Shown here: one piece after another, positions 56,156 through 64,000 of the stretch
Numbering within the stretch: position 1 is the stretch's first letter
Layout of the letters: the number at the start of each line of letters is the position of its first letter
DNA from: Struthio camelus
Taxonomy: Eukaryota > Chordata > Aves > Struthioniformes > Struthionidae
Assembly (NCBI RefSeq): GCF_040807025.1
Contig: NC_090952.1
Location: 28,207,068 to 28,271,067, forward strand
DNA length: 64,000 nt
Direction: 5' to 3'
The notes under the pieces: model-generated
Told to the model about the DNA's origin: nothing
Database searches by the model: none
Seen by the model: only the letters and a program-made list of their open reading frames with translations
Position numbers and translations under genes: made by a program

Positions 56156-57539
56156 TCCAGTGGCCAGAGCCAGCTGATCATTTACAGTCTTTGGAAGCAT
56201 GAGGAAAAGCAACATCCCCGGAGCAGCACGGAATGGGGAGCAGCAGGAAAGGGAAGAAGTCTGACCTCCTGTGAGGTCCCTCAACTTCCAGAAGACTTTT
56301 CCAGCCATCCCTGGTCCTCGCTGTTCCTTTCCCAGGGACACAGTCTCCTTCGTTTCACACACAGCTCATAGGATAAGCCTGCCGTCTCCTGGTAGGCATT
56401 TCATCACATGCGATGAAGTCTCTGCAAACCCAGGTCGGCTGAGGGAAGACAGACATCTCTTTCTCGTGAAATGTTGCCTTTTTACCTCTTCTGGAAACAG
56501 AGTGCCTATGGTCCTTGTGCCTCGTCTGAGGCTGACAGCGGAGCCTGGGCATGTTTCTATCCCAAAGACCAACCTCAGGAGAGGCTCCAGGGCTGCAGGC
56601 AGGGCCAGGGCTTCTCCTTCCCCCATGCCAGACTCTGGCCGTCACCATTCCCTGCTCCCTGGGGCTTAACTATCTTTGCAGCTCTCCTGACAGAGATGTG
56701 ATACTTCGGAGAGCCCAGACAAATGGGACTGTGGGACCGGCCTGCAGGAGATCTTTGAGACAACCAGCGTAACAGGATATTCTGAAGAACTGGATCATTT
56801 TATGACCATTAATAACATTTGCAGCTACTGAACATAATCCAGGTTTACAGGAATAGCAAGACCTGATGCTGCAGGGTGAAGGCTGGCTGAACTTGTTGAG
56901 GGGGAGCATTTTGCTCCCCATATTGTAACACTGGCTATTTGGCCAGCTATGGTCTGGCTTACTTTCTCCTCAGAAGCAGGAATTGCTGGAGGTGGGATGC
57001 ACGCTAGATGAATCAAAGGAGACGGCCAGAAAAATGGGGTTGCGCACAACAGTGATCTGCTCTGCTATGCAATGAGAGAGGTTACTAAGGCTTAAATTCT
57101 TCTCCTGACAGGTTAAAGGGAGTGAGGGGAGGCAAATCAGTGTTTTACAGTCAAATTCACTCTCCCTGTGCAATTATAGATATGTTCCCTTTGCTAGTTC
57201 TATCAGATCCTTCTATCTGTCCATCTATATATATTATATGTACACACACATGCCGTTCATCACACCAGAATCCAAGTGACCTGGAGTAGCACAGTGCAAA
57301 CATTGTAGATCTTATGTAAACAGAGGTTATATATATTTTCCTCATTTATTCCTCTCCAACAGAAAAGTGGCCTCTTTTGCAAGAAAAAATAAACCAACAC
57401 AATGGCAATCTCAAGTTCAGCAAGTGTTTCCTAGCAGATTTTAACCATGTTAAGTTAGGTGGTTGTAAACAGACTGACAGCGTGCCTCCTAACCTTTGGA
57501 ATTCCTTACAGTCAGTTTCCTGTCTCAAATTCACACCAT
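56156..57539. other. Unassigned non-coding sequence
   Basis: Frames 56271-56669 (132 codons, plus) and overlapping minus frames lack domains. A TA/CA-rich low-complexity patch lies at 57225-57252. Confidence 0.5.
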
Positions 57540-58060
57540 AGGATTTCCACCAAGGCCTTAAATTAATGCCCGGCTGGGGTGCATAATTACCAGCTCCCTA
57601 ATGGGCCAAAACATCCTGAAGGGCTGAAGTTTCCTTTTTGATTTGTGGCTCTGAGTCGGAGTTGTAATTACCAAATTGATTTTAAATGCAGGCTCCGTTG
57701 ACAGACTATTGGCAAAAGACATCTCCGAGTCTTCAGCCATTCATAAAAAAAAAAGAGGAAGCCCTTGATGAATATACCTTGATGTGCAGCTGCTGTTTAT
57801 TTAATACAATTTATGGGCAACGGTATTAGGTTTTATCAGGGAGCTGCAGCTTTGGAAACACTGCTTTGGCAGGAGCGGTTGAGCTGAAAAGTTGGGTCAT
57901 AGCTGTGAGCTGCCGGAATCGCTTTTTCACATGACGACCCCTCTCCTCTCCACTCCTCAGCCCTGCTCTGCTCACAGCTTGGACATTATGATTGATTCAG
58001 TGGTAATGGGAGAGCGCGCAGGGTTCCTGGGCTGCCCGATCATAAGCAGGTAGATGATCG
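57540..58060. promoter_or_regulatory. Candidate enhancer with HOX-PBX and MEIS sites
   Basis: Two TAATTA sites (57584-57589 and 57665-57670), a MEIS-type TGACAG (57699-57704), an E-box CAGCTG (57787-57792), TTTATTTAATACAATTTATGG, and a perfect HOX-PBX consensus TGATTGAT (57989-57996) within ATTATGATTGATTCAG. Almost no coding frame in 500 bases. HOX, PBX and MEIS are known to bind together in hindbrain and limb enhancers. Here function and conservation are inferred from the words alone. Confidence 0.47.
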
Positions 58061-61000
58061 GCTTCCAAAAAAGCAAATAATTCCAGAGGCAGCACATTTT
58101 CTGGGTGCTGATGCAATGCTGGCAGGTGGCCTAAACATCATTCACCATCCAATTAGGTCACATGTAGACCCAGGGATCTGCTGGGCAACTGCATCTCTGT
58201 GCTCGGCACGCTGCTTCCCGCCCCAGAATGAACAGTGCACAACTGGGCGCAGGGGTTAACCAAGGGCTTCCCACCAGCGCTCAGTCTGGCCCTCTGGTCT
58301 CCTCAGCAGCAGCAGAGGTAGGGCTGCGATGACCCCTTCTTTCCAATTCCTCTTCTTCCAGCCAGTTTTCTCTTTCTCCTGGAGGCAGGTTATCTGTTTC
58401 TCCTTGGACTTACAGTGCACAGCACAATGGGGCCCGGACCTCCTACAGATTACTGTCAGCTCCTGTGTTGCACAAGAGAGGTGGCTGGCAGAGAGAGGGC
58501 GGTGAGAGGTTGCATGGGTAGAACTGCATGGCACTGTCCCAAAGGCACAGTAAAGACGAATGCAAAAGCGTTCTCCTCTGTGATCCACCCACCTAGCTTA
58601 ACACCAGCCAGATCCACTAGTCTGCATATCCGTTCCCACCATCCATCGGTCAAGAAGTCTGTACGTATCCTTTTCTGCACCAAACCCTACTGTGCTTCAT
58701 CAGGGAGAGGTGAGATTGAGACCTTGCTGGGGAACTTTTCAGAGAGACTAAGTGCTCTCTTCCTCTTGCCTTGGGAAGTGATGTGGAGACGCAGTCAGTG
58801 CTCTTGCCTCTGAGTGGGGGTTCAGCAGCAGGCAGGACACGGGCAACCTGCAGGCAAACAGGAATTCTCTGAGAGGTGCCCTCAGTGCAAGCTCTCCTTT
58901 GGAGGTGAAAGCACTCCTTCAGAGCTGCTTGATGAGCTGAACCTCCCCTCCAGGCTTGCTGCTGAGAGCCTCCAGCAGGCATAAGTCTATCTAGAGATAC
59001 TGGAGGGCCTCTCTCTACTGTCCATTCAGTGCTGTATGCATGCAGTGCTTGCAGGGCCTTCCCCTCATTTCTCATACTAAGGCTGCATCTGTCCTGCCAC
59101 AAGCCTTCTGAGCTCTGTGGAGGATATGAGTTCTCCAGCACTGAGGACCAGGCCTCTAGCATCTGGGCTTCTCCAGCACAGAGAGGATATTCAGGAAGAG
59201 CTAAGTCAGAAGCCTTTGCTCCCTTCATTCAGCACTTCTGTTCAAGGAAATGATGTTCCTTGAGAACTGAGCACCTTTCTCTGGTGGCTCCATTTTTTAT
59301 TTCAGAGAATCTTGTACTGCTTACCCATCTGCAGAAGGGATGACAGAGTTTATCTTGCCTTCACCCAGCACTGGAAGCTGCTGATTAAAGCCGAAAGTAT
59401 GAAGGATCTTAAAAACTAAGGTGCATCACATCTGTCAGCCTTTCCCTTCCCTCTCTTTGGATGGGGAGGATGGATTGCTCTGGTGACACCCCGCAGGCCT
59501 GAGAGACTGGATATCTTAGGGGTGACTCAGGGGGCAGGGCAGAATGACTCAAGTCAGGAGGGAGGATGAAATGAAACAGAGGGTGAGGAACTTAGGGACC
59601 CCAGTGTGTAGGAACGAAGGGTTAACAGGACAGTGATTACTCTCTGGGAGCAGAGGCCAAGGGTACAGCAATGAGGACAAATACATTTGTTAGGAGAAGG
59701 GGATGTCAGCTGTGTGCAATATCTCATCTGGTCACGATGATCTCAGAGACCAGGAATCTGAAAGCAGTTCAGGGATGCATTTGGCCTAAGCGCCAAAGAG
59801 TAAGAGAAAGCGCAGAGGAGAATTGGGCAAGCCTGCGCTCTGGATAAAACAAAGGGCAGGCTGAGGTGTCACCCAGATCTTCATGAAGATCTATGAGGTC
59901 TGTGTCCTAGTTTGATTCTTTTTTTTTAATGTGTGCATCGCCCAGGGTGTTCCTGCCAGGACCAGCAGCAGGATGGGTGCAGCATCACCAGAAGTGGTAA
60001 GCAGCCAGTACATGCTTCCCAGATATATTGTGCTGTGTCACAGAGATCCACGTGCATTGTGGGAGAGCCGCTAAGACTCACCACTCTTGGGAGCCGCAGG
60101 TCTAGATCAGCTCCAGGAGCTGCCAAACTGTGGTATGCATGAGCAGGGGCTGGGGAAGAGGGGGAAAGATGGTGTCTAGCAGGCCACAGAGGACAGCTGA
60201 GAAGACAGAGGAGTTTCCAGACAAGTGGGTGTCTCTGGGGTCAGCAAGGCCCGGGGAAGGGTGTGGGAGGGGCAGGCTGATAGGAAAGCAAATAGTTTGG
60301 CTGCCTCCATGGAAAAGTACCTGGTCTGTTTTGTTTCCTAGATTAGTGATGAAGGATAAGGATTTAGGAGAAAGGGAGGGAGAGCTGCAGTTAATCCACT
60401 GATTAACCTGAGGAGAGATAGGCAGAAGCTAAATCAAAGGAGAAGGGCAAAAGAGAGAGGAGCCAGTATCACCTACACAACAACAGCCGGAGCATGGAGA
60501 TGGCTTAGCTCAAGTGAGGTTTTCAGTGTGGAGGCCAAGATCCGTGAGGGAACGAACTGGCAAGATTAGAAACAGTGTGTAAAGCCAGAGGAAAGGGGAA
60601 TAACACGAGAGAGCAGAGACAAAAAGGGGACGCGGGTATGAGTTTCCAGACAGAAATGATGTGGGTGTGTGTTGGCATTTCATCTGTTGTACCTTGGTTC
60701 TGGAGGGATTTACTCCCTTTTTGTGCCTGTGGTGGGACTGGGACAGCAGCAATGCTCCGGACCTGGGTAGCTGCTATTTAAAAGTTAATCTCAATTATTA
60801 AGACAAATCCACTGAAAGAAGGAAGGAGGGAAGAGAAAAAATCGCTGCCATAGCACGTGGCAGGCACCATGACTGGCTCCAGGGCAGGTGAACGTCCCAG
60901 GTGCCTCTTGGCAAAAACCACTTGCTCTGAAGCTGCGTGGGACAGGTCTGCCAGCAGTCCCCGAAACGCATCAATGATGGCAGTGCCAGTGACGGCTCAC

Positions 61001-61330
61001 CAGAGCCTAGCTCAGATGTCGAAGCTTGTCTCATTAAAAATGAGTCTGAACAGAGAAAAAAGAACATGGGAAGAAACCCACCCTAAATCAACTCATCCTT
61101 TCTGTGGATAAAGTTCTTCCCCTCCTATTGTGTTGCTAGATTTAATTGTTAGCACATTGTTGTCCAGCATGTGGAAACGTGTGTGTGAGATGTTTGTCTG
61201 TGAGCTGAAGCCGATACCGGGCAGCATTGCAAAGGGCATGCAATTGCGTGGGGCTTTCGGTATGTGCACAGTTTGTGTATTGCATCTGTGTGTGCCTCCG
61301 TGCGTTGTGTGTTTGCTGTTGTGTATAATT
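58061..61330. other. Unassigned sequence with a paired AP-1 site
   Basis: The first 150 bases still look enhancer-like. Beyond that, frames up to 192 codons (58650-59228, minus) lack domains. Two perfect TGACTCA sites lie at 59523-59529 and 59545-59551, 22 bases apart. A TG-rich degenerate stretch begins near 61255. Confidence 0.5.
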
Positions 61331-61352
61331 TGTGTGTGCACACACACACATG
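61331..61352. repeat. (TG)n(CA)n palindromic repeat
   Basis: TGTGTGTG followed by CACACACA forms a perfect 16-base palindrome (61331-61346) extended by further CA units. It can adopt Z-DNA or a cruciform. Frames around it are Cys/Val- or His/Thr-rich translations of the repeat. Confidence 0.9.
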
Positions 61353-61924
61353 TTTCTGCTTTGGTTACTATCATTACAATGTATTTACCACTGTGCATTT
61401 CACAAATATGCTATTTATACTCCAATAGAGTGTGTCATGCTTTGCATTAGTCCAGCCAAATTACAACTTCAAAGTTCTCAAATTCAGTGGGGGCTCTTCG
61501 TCTCTCCCCTGATGGAGGAGCAGTCACAGGTCTGAAAGGTTTCTTATTTATTTTTTTCAATGTGAAGTTAAGGAACCACTTTCCATCTGGAACCATGTGG
61601 AATTTTTGCATTTGAGATATTTAACCTGACTTTAATTTGAGTCGAAACGTCTGATATTTCTGATAGTAATAACATGCCCTGGATGTGGAGGGGGTGGGGA
61701 GGAGGGAACACCAAAGCCCTCACTGTTCGCTCCACAGAAGCATTCCAGCCGGTCCCTGTTAAGCGATTGCTGGCATGCGAGCGCGCGGCAGACAGTAATG
61801 GAGAGCCTAATCAGATCTGGGGAGCTCGGGAATCGCTGGAGCGGTGGCGGAGTACGTGGGTGTCCGTGAGAATCCCAGTCGTTCTGGATTCATTTTTCTC
61901 CTGGACACCATCCGTCTCCCAGGC
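61353..61924. promoter_or_regulatory. Mixed segment with an AT-rich enhancer-like patch
   Basis: 61540-61680 is AT-rich with TTATTTATTTTTTTC, TTTTTGCATTTGAG and ACTTTAATTTGAGTCG words. The rest is ordinary. The 144-codon plus frame 61674-62108 has no domain. Confidence 0.28.
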
Positions 61925-62035
61925 ATGGGTGCCCTTCTGCGCCGCGGCCTCACAGCTGTGCCAGCGGCATTCGGGGCGCTGCCCGGAGCGGTGGCAGCTT
62001 CGGGATCCCTCCAGCTCGTTGTGCCGGGTGACTGG
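61925..62035. promoter_or_regulatory. Short CpG-rich patch
   Basis: CTGCGCCGCGGCC, CCAGCGGCATTCGGGGCG and CCCGGAGCGG sequence over about 110 bases. Short for an island. It is followed by an 18-19 base T run at about 62070-62087. Confidence 0.35.
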
Positions 62036-62084
62036 CACCTGGCAGAAGCTGAGAAAGTGTGACACATCCCTTTTTTTTTTTTTT

Positions 62085-62340
62085 TTTCTTTTCTTGAAAT
62101 GCCAGTGAAGTGCCTCTCAAATACATTATTTAAATCAGGAGAAAATGAGGCATTTGCCATTTATATCTCAGTAGGTTCATTAAAAGGAGACTGCATTTAT
62201 GCCGTGCACATGATTTACCTCATTGCTCTTTTAAAAATATTGTTACTGCTGGGGCTGGTAGAGACCCAGATCAGAGCTATTGGTAAAGTCTGCGCAATCC
62301 TTTCTAGGTGGGCTTTCTTAAATTAAATAAGGAGAAAGAT
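62085..62340. promoter_or_regulatory. Candidate conserved enhancer-like block
   Basis: CAAATACATTATTTAAATCAGG, GGCATTTGCCATTTATATC, TTCATTAAAAGG, CATTTATGCCGTGCAC and CTTAAATTAAATAAGG words. The short plus frame 62099-62326 has no domain. Composition-based call. Confidence 0.33.
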
Positions 62341-62549
62341 AGACTGAAAGGAAAAAGAGTAAGAGAGACCTGGGAAAGCTCCATTTGGAGGCCAAGTCAG
62401 TAACTGAAAGCCCACGCTGATGGGTAACCCTCTGATAGCAAACCTCTGGGGACTGTCTACGGCTTATCAGCAGCCTTCGGAAAGCAAACCCGCACGTGCA
62501 CGGAGCGGAAGGACCCTTGTTCTTCAGCAGCTGACGCAGAGTTCTGTTT
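62341..62549. other. Unassigned non-coding sequence
   Basis: No gene, repeat or motif cluster. Confidence 0.5.
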
Positions 62550-62830
62550 CAGCCTTGCAAGGGTTAAACAACAGTAGTCAAGAAAATAATGGCAAAAACT
62601 AAAATTAAAGCTACCCTGCCATGTGGCCCCCTTTTTAAACTTCACTAATGTCTTTTAAGAAAATGTTACTTAAAGGAACATTATGTTATTGCAAATCAGA
62701 TTTCCTGACTCTGGTGCAGACATTGTGAACAACTCAGTAATTTCACTCCTGATCCTGAGATAAGGACCAACCTTTAACCCACTGCTCGGGAGCAGGGTTT
62801 GAATGTCACATATATTAAGGAAATCCTCCC
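62550..62830. promoter_or_regulatory. Weak enhancer-like block
   Basis: GGGTTAAACAACAG, AAAACTAAAATTAAAGC, CATTATGTTATTGCAAATCAG (POU-like GCAAAT) and CAGTAATTTCACTCC words. Motif-based call. Confidence 0.3.
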
Positions 62831-63084
62831 TCCTTCCACAAAGGACCCAGACTGACTGGGGATCAGGAGAGAGACTTTCCCACCCTGACGCACTGGATCC
62901 AGATGGAAACGGGCCAGAACTCAGACACCAAACTGGGGGGATGATGCATGGGGAGAGGGTCAGGGAAGTGGGGGCCAGCAGGCCAGGGAGCAGTTGCTTA
63001 GCCAAGTGCCCGGATGGACAGAGCGGCTTTGGTGGAGAAGGTTCTCCAGCCTGCAAAGCAGGAGTTAGAGCTGTGTCCTGGCTC
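62831..63084. other. Unassigned non-coding sequence
   Basis: Opposed frames (62670-63056 minus, 62803-63093 plus) without domains. Confidence 0.5.
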
Positions 63085-63225
63085 AGGCATTAAAAACTAG
63101 CTGAGTTGCTATAATCTGTATTAGATTTAAACAGTGCAATAAATGTTTCAGTTTATTGATACCAGACTGCAGCCAATTACAGCTGAAGTCACCAATGGAT
63201 TAGTGCATGACGAGAGACCAAACGA
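63085..63225. promoter_or_regulatory. Candidate conserved enhancer-like block
   Basis: GTATTAGATTTAAACAG, GCAATAAATGTTTCAGTTTATTGATACC, AGCCAATTACAGCTG (homeodomain core next to an E-box) and CACCAATGGATTAGTG in 130 bases. Dense, complex, non-coding. Confidence 0.4.
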
Positions 63226-64000
63226 CTCGGAGAGGGAGATGAAGGGAGGTAGCAGGGGACTGGTCAGCGTGTACACCAGCATCTCGCCTCCTGGCTCACC
63301 AAGCCTTTCCTAAATAGCAAACTGACCCAGAAAACACAGCAGGAGGTGTTGTGTCAGTCCTGTTACACACGTTGCAAAGCCGTCAGGCCATTGTGGTGAG
63401 GTGCTGGAAAGGCAGGGCGTGCGCAGAGCAGCGGGTGTGCGTGGGGCTGCCAGCGTCCCTGGAGAGGAGTCAGCCCCTTTCCAGGCCGTGCTCTGAGCGG
63501 TACCAGTGGTGCTCAAAGTGGCCCCTAGGGCTGTGTTAATGATGGCCAGCACCCCATTGCTCTGCAGCAGTTTGACTCTGTAAGGAAGTACTTCAAAGCA
63601 ACAGGATTTCTGCCCCTTGCCCATGTCTTTGCTCCTTTTTTTTGGTTGTGCTCTTCTCTGCCCCATGCTTTCTTCGTCGCTGTGCTTCCCCTGCTTTCCG
63701 CAGCCTGGATGCACTGCCCTTTGCTGCCTCGGGAGGACAAGGCCTCCTCTGGCCCACAGATGTTCCCTGCAGGTAGGAGGTCGAAGGCTGGTTTGCTGAC
63801 ACATCAGGACCACACATAAGGCCTGACTCCTCATGGCTTCTGCTGAAGGAAGGGTAGAATTTCTGCCATGTGTTGCTTCCACGCTTTCCAAAGACAGCCT
63901 GAACTGGCCACGGGCCTGCCGAACCACCACACGATTGTGGCCACGCTAAACTCTAGCATGCTCAGCATTCAGGTGCATTGCTGGTGCAAAAAAAACCCCA
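63226..64000. other. Unassigned sequence to the window end
   Basis: The 206-codon minus frame 63310-63930 has no domain, and its opposite strand is open as well in part. An A run precedes the window end at 63989-63996. The window may cut through a larger feature here. Confidence 0.45.

Noticed and set aside
63310..63930. 206-codon minus-strand frame
   Set aside because: No recognisable domain or composition bias typical of a protein. Parts of the opposite strand are open too, and no splice or promoter support was seen.
1..64000. CRISPR arrays, bacterial operons, phage or plasmid modules
   Set aside because: No spaced direct repeats, no ribosome-binding-site-linked gene runs and no long frames. 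Repeats and composition are those of a vertebrate genome.

Overview
The window reads as nuclear DNA of a vertebrate, most likely a bird (or a close sauropsid relative). Three things point this way. About 1.5 kb near 38.0-39.5 kb is a decayed CR1 non-LTR retrotransposon, the dominant LINE of birds and reptiles. Interspersed repeats are otherwise very sparse. Short GC-rich, CpG-rich islands sit in a moderately AT-rich background. I see no bacterial, phage or organellar gene organisation, no CRISPR array and no rRNA or tRNA gene.

I could not support any protein-coding gene. Every open reading frame I examined (the longest about 250 codons) is short, lacks a recognisable domain, and is mostly either an overlapping GC-rich frame inside a CpG island or a translated simple repeat. 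The window is best described as intergenic or deep-intronic regulatory sequence, possibly with non-coding transcript starts at some islands. I cannot name the neighbouring gene.

Layout. 1-4.9 kb: unassigned sequence with one enhancer-like block, a MIR-like relic and an AT-rich stretch. 4.9-5.1 kb: a sharp CpG island. 5.1-20 kb: quiet sequence with enhancer-like blocks at 8.6, 9.7-10.2, 12.2-12.6 and 14.6-15.0 kb. 20-23.5 kb: palindromic homeodomain and SOX motif blocks, a CpG island, a MIR relic and a CG/CA repeat. 26.4 kb: a perfect 27-copy GGGAA satellite. 28.4-28.7 kb: a possible ancient DNA-transposon relic. 30-37.6 kb: several CpG islands, a minisatellite and more enhancer-like blocks. 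38.0-39.5 kb: the CR1 copy. 40-50.7 kb: scattered AT-rich enhancer-like blocks. 52.4-54.5 kb: the densest CpG-island cluster, with a canonical splice donor on the minus strand, a POU/SOX motif cluster and a strong G-quadruplex tract. 54.7-64 kb: further enhancer-like blocks, the best at 57.5-58.1 kb with a consensus HOX-PBX site plus a MEIS site.

The recurring pattern is low repeat content, many blocks with TAATTA, octamer, SOX, HOX/PBX and MEIS words, and islands without genes. It resembles the regulatory desert around a developmental transcription-factor gene. That is an inference from composition and motifs only: no alignment was possible, so every 'enhancer-like' call is provisional. I found no convincing undescribed system.
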